A DNA stretch of 22,659 bases from JAAFHN01 sp031421855 (GCA_031421855.1 JANOPN010000045.1:1-22659); one strand, 5' to 3'. Positions 14,928 to 22,659 are shown, counted from the stretch's first letter. The notes: generated from the sequence alone by a model not told the origin. Program-made: numbers and translations.

Positions 14928-16415
14928 TTAACGGCTGTCGCGGGCGCGGGCGCGGGCATCATCGCGGGTGCGAGCGTCCGACGGGGCAGAAGTGGGTGCA
15001 GCAGGAACCGCGTTTTGAATGCTGGCCGGCGCTGCATCAGCCGCAGCCCCAACAGACACAGGGCCGGAGCCTTGTTGCAGCAACCGGTCAAGAGGCAAGC
15101 TCAGCAAGTTGTTACCCGAGCGCGAATCGACCAAAATTTTGGTCGTGCTGCTGAAAATCTGCTGCATCGCATCCAAATACATTCGGTCGCGGGTGACTTG
15201 TGGCGCTTTTTGGTACTCCACCAAAATCGACTTGAAGCGCTGTCCATCACCTTCAGCCTGCGCCGTGACGCGCGCTTTGTAGCCCTCGGCCTCTTCTTTG
15301 AGGCGAGAGGCACGGCCTTCTGCGCGCGGAACCACGTCGTTGGCGTAGGCTTGACCTTCGTTTTTCGCGCGATCGCCGTCTTGCCCTGCCTTGAGCGCGT
15401 CGTCAAACGCTGCTTGCACTTGCTCGGGTGGCTGCACGTTTTGAATGTTCACGCTCGAAATCAAAATGCCAGTTTTGTACAGGTCGAGCTGGGCTTGCAC
15501 CGACTTGACGATGTCGCTGGCGATGGACTCGCGCTTTTCGTTTAGCACGACGTTCAAGCTGCCCTTGCCCACGACTTCGCGCACGGCAGACTCGGCGGCC
15601 AAGACGACGGCCTCGGTAGCACCGACGTTATTGAACAAAAAATCGGCAGCATCTTTGATGCGGTACTGAACCACGAACTTCATGTCAACGATGTTTTCGT
15701 CTTGGGTCAAGATCGACGAGTCTTTCAACCCGGTGTTTTGAACCGCCGAGTTACGCCCTACTTCGACGCTGCGCGTCTGACTGACGCTGACGATTTCGTG
15801 ATTTTCAAACGGATATGGCAAGCGCCAGTTAAAGCCCGCGCCGGCCAGCCCGCCCGTCTCGTTGCCTTTGAATTTGCCAAACCGGGTGATGACGCCCTGC
15901 TGGCCCTCTTGAACGACATAAAACCCGGTGCCCAGCCAAATCAGGCCGACAACCGATGCCGCAACAGCCAAGCCGATCCCAGCAGCCTTGCCCGACGGCG
16001 GCTGAAAACCGCCACCACCCGAGTTGCCGCCGTTGTTGTTGGGGCGTTGAGGTGGTCGGTTGTTGCCGCCGCCACCAAACAGGCCGCCAAGTTTGTTGTT
16101 GAAGTCGCGCCACAACTCGTCAAGGTCTGGCGGGCCGCTTGGGTTATTGCCACGCCCGCTCGAAGGCGCAGGTGGTGGCGAACTGGGCGGCGAACTCGGC
16201 GGCAATGGCGGTGGCGGCGGCGGGCTTTGGCTAGGCCCCGCCGACGGTGTGCCGGCAGGTGTCCCGGCAGGTGCATTGGCATCGCCAGCGCCATCACTAC
16301 GGCCCCATTTGCCGTCGTTGAGGTTGAACATGCCACGAATGCGGGCGCTCAATACCGCCGGGCGCGTGAGTAAGGGCGGGGTCGAGTGCAGGTGACTAGG
16401 GGCCGGGTTGGTCAT
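14928..16415 (-). CDS. hflK: HflK, modulator of FtsH protease
   Basis: A 495-residue SPFH protein, partner of HflC. The cytoplasmic N-terminal region is strongly Gly/Pro/Ser-rich, with a run of prolines at 65-82. GPPDLDELWRDFNNKLGGLFG (about 95-113) is the conserved HflK motif. One transmembrane helix lies at about 144-167, followed by FYVVQEGQQGVITRFGKF and the SPFH domain with a long helical region (SVNIQNVQPPEQVQAAFDDA and beyond). The C-terminal tail is Ala-rich and ends in Arg/Asp repeats (DARTRDDARARARDSR). The start is uncertain: ATG 16415 gives the longest form, and ATG 16331 (MFNLNDGKWGR) is a good alternative because MFNLND is where homology becomes strong. Neither has a clear Shine-Dalgarno. 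The 174 bp between hflK and hflX shows no gene. Confidence 0.94.
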   Translation of the reverse strand: MTNPAPSHLHSTPPLLTRPAVLSARIRGMFNLNDGKWGRSDGAGDANAPAGTPAGTPSAGPSQSPPPPPPLPPSSPPSSPPPAPSSGRGNNPSGPPDLDELWRDFNNKLGGLFGGGGNNRPPQRPNNNGGNSGGGGFQPPSGKAAGIGLAVAASVVGLIWLGTGFYVVQEGQQGVITRFGKFKGNETGGLAGAGFNWRLPYPFENHEIVSVSQTRSVEVGRNSAVQNTGLKDSSILTQDENIVDMKFVVQYRIKDAADFLFNNVGATEAVVLAAESAVREVVGKGSLNVVLNEKRESIASDIVKSVQAQLDLYKTGILISSVNIQNVQPPEQVQAAFDDALKAGQDGDRAKNEGQAYANDVVPRAEGRASRLKEEAEGYKARVTAQAEGDGQRFKSILVEYQKAPQVTRDRMYLDAMQQIFSSTTKILVDSRSGNNLLSLPLDRLLQQGSGPVSVGAAADAAPASIQNAVPAAPTSAPSDARTRDDARARARDSR

Positions 16416-16589
16416 GTTGAAGGCTTGAAAGTGGTGAACATCATGTTCGTTTTGGACAGGTCGCCCCGTCGGTGCCGTATTGTGCCCAATGCTGGATCAC
16501 AAGTGGAACTGCAAAGCGTTTCTACCGCTTAACAAATGGGGGCTTTGGGGTCGTATTCAAGTCGCTGCCAGCCAAAGACTGAAGTGAAT

Positions 16590-17840
16590 TTAACCGCGCT
16601 CAAGCAAGTAGCCGTCGGGGCCCTCAATCTCACCGTTGTCGCCAAAATCGAGATCATCTGATGGGTCGATCGGCGTTCCATCCGGCAGGGTTGGCTCAGC
16701 AACTGCGTCGACCCGAGCCAAAACTCGCTCGGACAAGGCGGTGCGCAGCTCGTCAAGGCCCAAACCAGCCTGCGCACTCACGAACACGCGCTCCAAGCTT
16801 CGCCCATCGACGTCCATGTGATCGCGCATCTTGAGCGGACGCTGCTCGGGGAGCAGCGCGTCGATTTTGTTGAAAACGATCAACTGCGGCACATTGCTGG
16901 CATCAATTTCTTTGAGCACTTTGTTCACTTGGCGCATCTGCTCCAAATGGTCCTCATTCGCCGCATCAACCACATGAACCAACAAGTCGGCCTCGGCCGC
17001 CTCGCGCAGGGTTGCCTCGAACGCGTCCACCAAGCTGTGTGGCAGTTCGCGAATGAACCCCACGGTGTCGCTCAAACTCGCGCTCTGCTGTGCTTGCCCC
17101 AAATAGATCGCGCGGGTCGTCGTATCCAACGTGGCAAAGAGCTGATCGGCTGCGTAAGCTCGCGCTTTGACCAAGGCGTTGAAAAGCGTCGACTTGCCAG
17201 CGTTGGTATAGCCCACCAAAGAGATGTGAAAGGTATCTTGCCTAACCCGCTGTCGCCGCTGGGTGTTGCGTTGGCGCTTGACCTTTTCAAGCCGCTCTTT
17301 CGTGCGCTTGATTGCGTCGTTCACCAAGCGCCGATCTAGCTCAATTTGCTTTTCACCGGGGCCGCCACGCATGCCAATACCGCCCGACTGCCGCTCCAAG
17401 TGCGACCACCGACGTTTTAGCCGTGTGGTGCTGTATTGAAGCCGGGCCAGTTCTACCTGCAACTTGCCCTCGTGGCTTCGCGCACGCTGCCCAAAGATGT
17501 TCAAGATGACCAGGGTTCGGTCATTGACGGGCAGGCCGATCAATTCTTCCAAGTTACGCTGTTGGGCGGGGCTGAGCGCTTGGTCAAACAACACTTCGGC
17601 TGCGCCGTGCGCCAGCGCAGACTCGCGAATTTCTTGCGCTTTGCCCGAGCCAACAAAAAGTGCCGCGTCGGGTGCTTTGCGTTTGGCGACAATTTTTGCG
17701 ACCGGGTCCATGCCAGCCGTTTGAGCAAGCAACCCCAATTCGCCCAATTCAGCGTCAAAGCGGTCATCGCCTAAATCGACACCCACCAAAATGGCCTTCG
17801 GCGGCGAGTCATCTTGTGTTTTTTGTGGCGCTACTGCCAT
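16590..17840 (-). CDS. hflX: GTPase HflX
   Basis: A 416-residue GTPase. The N-terminal HflX domain (about 15-115) is followed by the glycine-rich linker RQSGGIGMRGGPGEKQIELD and a basic helix. The G domain then has G1 GYTNAGKST (210-218), G3 DTVGFI, G4 NKID and G5 SAQAG. The tail is acidic. HflX binds the 50S subunit and splits stalled or hibernating ribosomes, especially after heat stress. It lies 42 bp downstream of hfq in the same direction, the common hfq-hflX-hflK-hflC arrangement. Length is normal for the family. Confidence 0.95.
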   Translation of the reverse strand: MAVAPQKTQDDSPPKAILVGVDLGDDRFDAELGELGLLAQTAGMDPVAKIVAKRKAPDAALFVGSGKAQEIRESALAHGAAEVLFDQALSPAQQRNLEELIGLPVNDRTLVILNIFGQRARSHEGKLQVELARLQYSTTRLKRRWSHLERQSGGIGMRGGPGEKQIELDRRLVNDAIKRTKERLEKVKRQRNTQRRQRVRQDTFHISLVGYTNAGKSTLFNALVKARAYAADQLFATLDTTTRAIYLGQAQQSASLSDTVGFIRELPHSLVDAFEATLREAAEADLLVHVVDAANEDHLEQMRQVNKVLKEIDASNVPQLIVFNKIDALLPEQRPLKMRDHMDVDGRSLERVFVSAQAGLGLDELRTALSERVLARVDAVAEPTLPDGTPIDPSDDLDFGDNGEIEGPDGYLLERG

Positions 17841-17882
17841 GTTTTCACCTGGCAGATGCCATCCAACATCCGCGAGAGCCGC

Positions 17883-18140
17883 TCAATGCGCAGGCGAGGC
17901 CTCACCGCCATCAGCATTGCTGTTAAAGGTCACTGGGCGACCTGGAACGATGGTCGAAATCGCGTGTTTGTAAACCATTTGGGTTACTGTGTTGCGCAGT
18001 AACACGACATACTGATCAAATGACTCGATTTGCCCTTGCAACTTGATGCCGTTGACCAAGTAAATCGACACCGGCACATGCTCGCGGCGGAGTTGGTTCA
18101 GAAACGGGTCTTGCAAGAGTTGGCCTTTGTTATTGCTCAC
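17883..18140 (-). CDS. hfq: RNA chaperone Hfq
   Basis: An 85-residue Sm-like protein. SNNKGQLLQDPFLNQLRREH gives the proximal-face residues (Gln8/Phe-type region). VSIYLVNGIKLQGQIESFDQ is the Sm1 motif, and YKHAIST is the Sm2 motif, with its His lining the central pore. A short disordered tail follows. Hfq forms a hexamer that pairs small RNAs with mRNAs. The start is GTG 18140, with GGAG six bases upstream. The open frame extends further (to 18182), but that stretch is leader sequence, not homologous protein. The leader carries a palindrome (18154-18170) and a terminator-like hairpin (18175-18194). Confidence 0.96.
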   Translation of the reverse strand: MSNNKGQLLQDPFLNQLRREHVPVSIYLVNGIKLQGQIESFDQYVVLLRNTVTQMVYKHAISTIVPGRPVTFNSNADGGEASPAH

Positions 18141-18153
18141 GATATTCTCCGTG

Positions 18154-18170
18154 TTCAAACGTAGTTTGAA
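18154..18170. promoter_or_regulatory. 17-bp palindrome in the hfq leader
   Basis: TTCAAAC, three bases, then GTTTGAA: perfect 7-bp arms. On the minus strand it ends three bases before the hfq Shine-Dalgarno GGAG. It could act as an operator or as an RNA hairpin next to the ribosome binding site; hfq is known in other bacteria to be autoregulated in its leader, so a control role is plausible but inferred. Confidence 0.4.
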
Positions 18171-18174
18171 AGTT

Positions 18175-18194
18175 AAAAGCACCCAAATGAGTGC
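18175..18194 (-). terminator. Possible terminator between der and hfq
   Basis: On the minus strand GCACTC pairs with GGGTGC (one G-U pair) around a 4-base loop, followed by TTTT and more T. It is positioned 46 bp after... the start side of hfq and before its palindrome, so in transcription order it sits upstream of hfq. As hfq is transcribed on the minus strand, this hairpin lies in the hfq 5' leader and would attenuate transcripts entering from upstream genes rather than end der, which is downstream at lower expression order. The stem is short, so the strength is uncertain. Confidence 0.35.
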
Positions 18195-18202
18195 CTAAGG
18201 TC

Positions 18203-18232
18203 ACGATACCACAGCTACTCCAGCTGCAGCAA
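18203..18232 (-). promoter_or_regulatory. Possible sigma-70 promoter for hfq
   Basis: On the minus strand TTGCTG (18232-18227) and TATCGT (18208-18203) are separated by 18 bp, an acceptable spacing for a -35/-10 pair. Transcription would start near 18196, just before the hairpin at 18194-18175, about 55 bases upstream of the hfq start codon. The match to consensus is moderate. Confidence 0.3.
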
Positions 18233-18240
18233 AGCGGTTG

Positions 18241-19587
18241 TTAAGAGTCCGACGCGGCGTAAGGGTTCGCCGCAGATTTCATTTCAATGCGAAGCGGCGT
18301 GCCGACCAAGCCAAAGGCCTTGCGAAAGCGCCCTTCCAAGAAGCGCTTGTACGAGTCGGTGATGTGTTCCAACGAATTGCCGTGGACGACGATGACGGGC
18401 GGGTTCATGCCACCTTGGTGGGCGTATCGCGGTTTTGGGCGGAACATGCCCGCGCGTTTGGGTGCTTGGAACTGCACCGCTTCAAGCAACAACCGGGTCA
18501 ACTGCGGCGTTGGCATTTTGCAGTTTGCGGATGCTTGTGCCTTGATGATTGAAGACCAAATCGGGCCCAAACCCTGTCGGCGGGTCGCAGAAATGAAGTG
18601 CATGTCGGCAAACTTCAAAAAGGCGAGGCGCGCTTCAATCGAGCGCTGCAGCAGCTCACGCTGATAGCTGTCAACCGCGTCCCACTTGTTCACCGCGAGC
18701 ACCACCGCCCTGCCCGACTCCAAGATGTAGCCTGCGATGTGCGCATCTTGATCAGTCACGCCTTGGGTTGCGTCTAAAAGCAGCACGCAAACGTGGCTGG
18801 ACTCAATCGCCTGCAAGGTTTTAACGACTGAGAACTTCTCAATCGCTTCAAATACTTTGCCCTTTTTTCGGATTCCGGCCGTGTCGATGAGCTCAAAGGC
18901 CTGCCCATCGCGCTCAAAAGGCACCGAGATTGCGTCGCGAGTGGTTCCCGGCATATCAAAAGCGATGAGGCGCTCTTCGCCAAGCCAGGCGTTGATCAAA
19001 GTCGATTTGCCGACGTTGGGCCGCCCTGCAACAGCAAGCTTGATCGCACCGGACTCAACCACGACGGCATCCGCGTCATCAACCGGGGCACTGGGTAACG
19101 CCCGCTCAAGCGCAGCCTCAAGCATGTCGCGAATGCCCTGCCCGTGCGCTGCAGACACCGCTAACACCTCGCCCAAGCCCAGCTCATAAAACTCGACGAG
19201 CTGCTGCCCCTCTTTCATGCCCTCAGCCTTGTTGGCAACGAGCAAAATCGGTTTAGACAGGCGACGCAAATAAGCTGCGATGTCGTGGTCATGAGCGCTC
19301 AACCCGCCTCGGGCGTCCACGACAAACACGACGGCATCGGCCTCGGCAACGGCTTGTTGGGTTTGCTTGGCCATTTCGCGGTAAATACCGTCTTCGGTTC
19401 GGGGCTCAAAACCACCGGTGTCGATGACGATGAACTCGCGGTGACCCATTCGACCGTTACCGTAGTGGCGGTCTCGGGTCAGCCCCGCATAATCTGCCAC
19501 GATTGCGTCGCGCGACTGCGTGAGTCGGTTGAACATCGTTGATTTACCCACGTTGGGGCGACCGACCAAGGCCAATACGGGTTTCAT
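18241..19587 (-). CDS. der: Ribosome biogenesis GTPase Der (EngA)
   Basis: A 448-residue protein with two tandem G domains, unique to Der. The first has GRPNVGKSTMFNRL (9-22), DTGGFEPRT and NKAEG. The second has AGRPNVGKSTLINAWLG, DTAGIRKKG and NKWD. The C-terminal KH-like domain follows (about 355 to the end; PQLTRLLLEAV and the basic RYAHQGGMNPPVIVVHGN). NKAEG in place of the common NKVD/NKID is usual in this family. Der is essential for 50S subunit maturation. It starts at ATG 19587, 30 bp after the bamB stop codon, so it is likely cotranscribed with bamB and yfgM. Confidence 0.96.
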   Translation of the reverse strand: MKPVLALVGRPNVGKSTMFNRLTQSRDAIVADYAGLTRDRHYGNGRMGHREFIVIDTGGFEPRTEDGIYREMAKQTQQAVAEADAVVFVVDARGGLSAHDHDIAAYLRRLSKPILLVANKAEGMKEGQQLVEFYELGLGEVLAVSAAHGQGIRDMLEAALERALPSAPVDDADAVVVESGAIKLAVAGRPNVGKSTLINAWLGEERLIAFDMPGTTRDAISVPFERDGQAFELIDTAGIRKKGKVFEAIEKFSVVKTLQAIESSHVCVLLLDATQGVTDQDAHIAGYILESGRAVVLAVNKWDAVDSYQRELLQRSIEARLAFLKFADMHFISATRRQGLGPIWSSIIKAQASANCKMPTPQLTRLLLEAVQFQAPKRAGMFRPKPRYAHQGGMNPPVIVVHGNSLEHITDSYKRFLEGRFRKAFGLVGTPLRIEMKSAANPYAASDS

Positions 19588-19617
19588 GCTTGTGCCTTGC
19601 CAGTCATCAAATCAGGT

Positions 19618-20775
19618 TTATTGCGGTCGAAACGCGAACACGCCGCCTTGGCGCGTGGCGACGATCAGCGTGGTACCGGCCAAAGTTGGCCCTGCAACGA
19701 TGGCGCTGCCGTCCGTGGTGAGGCGAGTCAACAAGCTGCCGTCTTCACGCGAAAGCAGGTGAACAAAGCCGGTTCCGTCACCGATGGCGATAGAGCGCCC
19801 AGCGGCCAGTGGCGCAGACAAATCACGGTATTGCAGCCGCTCGGTGCTCCAGACGCGGTCACCGGTTTCGCGGTTGTAGGCCATGACGGTGCCATTGGCT
19901 TCGGTTCCGTAAACCTGTGTGTTGTCTGATGAGATGCCTTGCGATCCATTGGCTGGCCGGCTCCACTGCGATTGCCCACGCACAGCGTTCACGCAGCCGA
20001 CACTCGACTGAAATGCCCGCACACACAACTGCGCGCCAACACGGGCCGAGCCGTGAACGATGTCCACGAGTCGCTCGACATCGTTTGTGCCGCGCGAGCT
20101 GCCAACGGGCACCTCCCAGCGAACGCTGCCGTTGCTGGGGTTCAAGCCGATCAATCGACCCGCAACGCCTGCAACCAAGGTGTCGCCCATGGCTTGCAAC
20201 ACGCCGGCTTGGCGAAGCACAAGTGCCTCGCCTGTGCGACTGTATGACCACAACTTGGCACCTGTCGCGCCGTCAAAGCCAGTCACCGAACGATCTGCAC
20301 CCAACACAAATACGCGCTCACCAGCGACCAGGGGGGCTGTGTAGCTTTGCGATTGCAGTTGTTGACGCCACAGGGTGCGCCCCTGCTCGATCACCACCAA
20401 CTCATTGCTCACCGTCACGACAGCAGCGGTTTTGCCGTCGCTGCCCACACCAGCTTGCAGCCGCTCGCCCACTTGGCTGCGCCACAGGTCCGTGCCTTGT
20501 TGTGCCGAAATCGCGGCAACGGTGCCATCGGTTGACGCAACGGTCACGGTGTCGCCATTGACTGCGATTCGAAGCGAAAACCCAACTTCGCCAACCCGTT
20601 GGGTCCACGCCTGCTGAGCCGACAACAAATTGGGGCTGACGGGGAGCTCAGCTGGCTTGGGTCGTTCGCCACCAGAAGAGCATGCACCTAGGGCCACCAA
20701 GACCGCGCTTGCAACTACTGCAAAAACAGTAGCACGAAACCCAATGAATCCGGTGACCAAGAGTCGATTTGTCAT
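19618..20775 (-). CDS. bamB: Outer membrane assembly lipoprotein BamB, signal peptide encoded partly by a repeat
   Basis: A 385-residue beta-propeller lipoprotein of the BAM complex, which inserts beta-barrel proteins in the outer membrane. PQQ-like blades are visible as repeated GTDLWRSQVGE, GRTLWRQQLQ, GAKLWSYSR, GSVRWEVPVG and GDRVWSTERL segments. The lipobox is ALGAC with Cys32, followed by SSGGERP. The signal peptide is longer than usual. Residues about 5-18 (LLVTGFIGFRATVF) are encoded by copy 6 of the dispersed repeat, and they place an Arg (14) inside the hydrophobic stretch. No other Met lies before the lipobox, so ATG 20775 is the start unless a non-ATG start is used. The gene lies 16 bp after the yfgM-like gene and 30 bp before der. 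Confidence 0.93.
   Translation of the reverse strand: MTNRLLVTGFIGFRATVFAVVASAVLVALGACSSGGERPKPAELPVSPNLLSAQQAWTQRVGEVGFSLRIAVNGDTVTVASTDGTVAAISAQQGTDLWRSQVGERLQAGVGSDGKTAAVVTVSNELVVIEQGRTLWRQQLQSQSYTAPLVAGERVFVLGADRSVTGFDGATGAKLWSYSRTGEALVLRQAGVLQAMGDTLVAGVAGRLIGLNPSNGSVRWEVPVGSSRGTNDVERLVDIVHGSARVGAQLCVRAFQSSVGCVNAVRGQSQWSRPANGSQGISSDNTQVYGTEANGTVMAYNRETGDRVWSTERLQYRDLSAPLAAGRSIAIGDGTGFVHLLSREDGSLLTRLTTDGSAIVAGPTLAGTTLIVATRQGGVFAFRPQ
20721..20764 (+). repeat. Dispersed repeat, copy 6, inside the bamB signal peptide
   Basis: Contains CAAAAACAGTAGCACGAAAC, then CCAATGAATCCGGTGACCAA and GAG. It matches the family except ACAGTAGCA for TGATAGCA. It lies within the first 19 codons of bamB and is read there as CTC-TTG-GTC-ACC-GGA, one base out of phase with the way copy 5 is read in the MFS gene. 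Confidence 0.8.
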
Positions 20776-20791
20776 GATATTTAGGTCAAAG

Positions 20792-21517
20792 TCACTTGGA
20801 AGCGGTTGGCGAAGGCGCGCTCGCTGCGCCAGAAGCCGCAGAGACCGGCACTGCCGGTACCGCCGACGTCAGCACGCTCGGGTCAAAACCGACCGAGTTG
20901 AGCTTGATCTCGACCAAACGTCGGTACTCCAATCGCTCGTCCATTGCGGTGTAAGCCTTTTTCCACTCAGCCGTGGCTTCGTCACGTTTGCCCTGAGCAA
21001 TCAGCACGTCGCCACGGCGATCCGCAAACAACGAGTCAAACTCTTTCGGAGCCGAGCCTTCAAGCGCCTTCAACGCCTCTGGATAGGCTTTGGCATCCAA
21101 ATGCAAGCCAGCGAGGCGCAAACGCACGAGCGCGCTGTAGCCGTCGTCAACCGGCTTTTTGGTAACCGCCTCGAGCGCCGCAATCGCTTTTGCGGGCTGC
21201 GCCTTGTCAACAAAGGCCTTTGCCGCGAGCATGCCGGCTTGATTGGCGTAGGTCGTGCCCGCAAATTTGTCTTGCATGTCGGCGATGGTTCGCTCAATCA
21301 TCGCCAAGTCGTTGGCTTTGACGGCCTGCTCGACCGAGTCGTATAGGGCCGCCGCATCGGTAGCCTGTTTGCGCTGCCAATACTGCCACCCGTTGTATGC
21401 CGCAATGCCGCCAAACACAACGATCAACGCCCAAGTGATGATGTTGCCGTAGGTTGCCCAAAAGGCTTTGAGTTGGTCGAGCTGTTCTTGCTCTTCTAGG
21501 TCGAGGTGCTTGGCCAT
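20792..21517 (-). CDS. YfgM-like tetratricopeptide protein, ancillary translocon/BAM-operon factor
   Basis: A 241-residue protein. The N terminus MAKHLDLEEQEQLDQLKAFW is cytoplasmic, a single transmembrane helix lies at about 25-45 (NIITWALIVVFGGIAAY), and the rest is a periplasmic TPR-like helical domain (for example AKAFVDKAQPAKAIAALEAV and AKAYPEALKALEG). The C-terminal tail is Ala/Ser/Pro-rich. In E. coli YfgM associates with SecYEG and PpiD and is encoded, as here, between hisS and bamB. It probably helps newly secreted proteins on the periplasmic side. It begins at ATG 21517, 81 bp after hisS. Confidence 0.92.
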   Translation of the reverse strand: MAKHLDLEEQEQLDQLKAFWATYGNIITWALIVVFGGIAAYNGWQYWQRKQATDAAALYDSVEQAVKANDLAMIERTIADMQDKFAGTTYANQAGMLAAKAFVDKAQPAKAIAALEAVTKKPVDDGYSALVRLRLAGLHLDAKAYPEALKALEGSAPKEFDSLFADRRGDVLIAQGKRDEATAEWKKAYTAMDERLEYRRLVEIKLNSVGFDPSVLTSAVPAVPVSAASGAASAPSPTASK

Positions 21518-21598
21518 GTGTCTGTCGGGTGTGAATCAACCCGCGATTGTAAGTTGATGGGTGCTAATGCCGCGTGAACAATCACGCCAAAGCGCGAA

Positions 21599-22659
21599 TC
21601 AAGCCTTGAGTTGCCCAGCCCACTCAGCGACATCCGCCAGCGCCAGCAACTGCTGCCCGACGATGCCACTGGTGTCAGCGCGCAAGGGTTTGAGTGCGAC
21701 TTGGCCGTTTTGGAGTTCATCGGCACCAAAGATGAGTGCAAACCGCGCGCCGCTGGCGTCGGCCTTCTTGAATTGCACCTTCATGCTGGATGCGACGCCG
21801 TCTAAGCTGGCGTGTTGCTGAACCCTCACGCCCAACGACCGAAGCTGAGCTAATACAGCACCAACCCGACCCAGCGACTCGGTATCGGGCACGATCGCGT
21901 AGGCATCCAAGTCTGGCGAGGCTTGCCACAACTTTTGGGTTTGAACCAAGTCGAGGACGCGCTCAATCCCCATGCCCCAACCCACGCCGGGGGTGGGTTT
22001 GCCGCCCAATACTTCAAAAAGTCCGTCGTAGCGACCGCCACCACAAAGCGTGCCTTGCGCGCCGAGTGAGTCGGTAATGAACTCAAATACCGTGTGGCTG
22101 TAGTAGTCCAAGCCGCGCACCAACCGGTGATTGACTTGCCAAGGCACATTGCAGGCAGTGAGCAGGTTTTGAACCGTCGCAAACCGTGCAGTCGAGGCAT
22201 CACCTAAAAATACTGCCAATTTGGGTGCAGCTTGAATCAACTCTTGCATGCCCGGATTCTTCGAGTCCAAGATGCGCAGCGGGTTGGTGTGCAGGCGACG
22301 CTGGGCGTCGGCATCAAGCTCTGGCAAATGAGCGCCAAAATATTCAATCAAGGCTTGGCGATGCGCTTTGCGCTCGTCGAGCAGCCCCAAGCTGTTGAGC
22401 TCAACCCGAACGTCTTTGAGCCCCAATCGCTTGAACAACTCGTAAACACAAAGCATGACCTCTGCATCCACCTCGGGCCCACCAAATCCAAGTGCCTCAA
22501 CGCCAAGCTGGTAAAACTGGCGAAACCGCCCGCGCTGCGGCCGCTCATGGCGAAACATCGGCCCCATGTAGTAGAGCCGCTTGCCGCCTTCGTAGGTCAA
22601 GTTGTGCTGGATGGCTGCGCGCACCACGCCTGGCGTGTTTTCAGGCCGCAAAGTGAGGT
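21599..22659 (-). CDS. hisS: Histidyl-tRNA synthetase, N terminus outside the window
   Basis: The frame is open to the window edge, giving about 353 residues that start LTLRPENTPGVVRAAIQ, within the catalytic domain of this class II synthetase. Motif 2 is MFRHERPQRGRFRQFYQLG. The histidine-specific loop is LVRGLDYYSHTVFEF. Motif 3 is GGGRYDGLF through VGWGMGIERVL. The C-terminal anticodon-binding domain follows, ending WAGQLKA. It charges tRNA-His. The missing part, about 80 residues including motif 1, lies beyond 22659. It is the first visible gene of the minus-strand housekeeping cluster. Confidence 0.97.
   Translation of the reverse strand, partial: LTLRPENTPGVVRAAIQHNLTYEGGKRLYYMGPMFRHERPQRGRFRQFYQLGVEALGFGGPEVDAEVMLCVYELFKRLGLKDVRVELNSLGLLDERKAHRQALIEYFGAHLPELDADAQRRLHTNPLRILDSKNPGMQELIQAAPKLAVFLGDASTARFATVQNLLTACNVPWQVNHRLVRGLDYYSHTVFEFITDSLGAQGTLCGGGRYDGLFEVLGGKPTPGVGWGMGIERVLDLVQTQKLWQASPDLDAYAIVPDTESLGRVGAVLAQLRSLGVRVQQHASLDGVASSMKVQFKKADASGARFALIFGADELQNGQVALKPLRADTSGIVGQQLLALADVAEWAGQLKA

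Noticed and set aside
16416..16589. Gap between hflX and hflK examined for a small gene
   Set aside because: No start with ribosome site, no homology and no structured element stood out; considered plain spacer or hflK leader.
21572..21587. GCGTGA/TCACGC hairpin between hisS and the yfgM-like gene as a terminator
   Set aside because: The stem is 6 bp with no T-run on either strand, and the genes look cotranscribed.

Overview
The window reads as a chromosomal segment of a betaproteobacterium, most likely order Burkholderiales and close to Comamonadaceae. The strongest argument is the minus-strand housekeeping block hisS - yfgM-like - bamB - der - hfq - hflX - hflK - hflC - DUF2065 (22659 down to 13782), which is the typical Burkholderiales order. 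Protein signatures and G+C-rich codon use agree. No rRNA, tRNA, CRISPR array or complete insertion sequence was seen.

Layout. 1-53: first codons of an AbrB/SpoVT-type antitoxin gene (minus) that leaves the window. 54-493: no intact gene, but an inverted-repeat operator candidate, a decayed 3' fragment of a crotonase gene, one copy of a dispersed repeat and a strong plus-strand terminator. 494-1213: crotonase-family protein (minus). 1424-2281: BASS-type transporter (plus). 2278-3396: PiT phosphate transporter gene (minus) broken by an in-frame TAG. 3402-3505: a 104-bp MITE-like element placed exactly between pit and the arsenite methyltransferase gene arsM (3508-4566, minus). 4643-6427: D-aminoacylase-like amidohydrolase. 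6536-6994: FKBP-type lipoprotein. 7153-8766: wax ester synthase/DGAT with a Lys/Ala/Pro-rich tail. 8930-10024 and 10041-10448: an unrecognised protein with a C-terminal winged-helix-like segment, followed in a probable operon by a BLUF blue-light sensor. 10440-13970 (minus): DUF2065, an HcaT-like MFS transporter, glutathione-dependent formaldehyde dehydrogenase and S-formylglutathione hydrolase. 14008-22659 (minus): the housekeeping block.

How the genes work together. The frmA-fghA pair forms the two-step glutathione pathway from formaldehyde to formate. hflK/hflC modulate FtsH, hflX and der are ribosome-associated GTPases, Hfq is the sRNA chaperone, and BamB serves outer-membrane protein assembly. 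arsM and pit seem to have been a tight operon (arsenic methylation with a phosphate/arsenate-permeable transporter) before the element landed between them and pit acquired a stop codon.

The most unusual features are (i) a dispersed repeat of about 35-45 bp present six times, two copies lying inside genes (the MFS central loop and the BamB signal peptide) and read there in different frames; (ii) the MITE with a 5-bp target duplication that contains the arsM stop codon; (iii) the TAG-ATG interruption of pit; and (iv) the BLUF gene next to an unknown protein, a candidate light-signalling pair.
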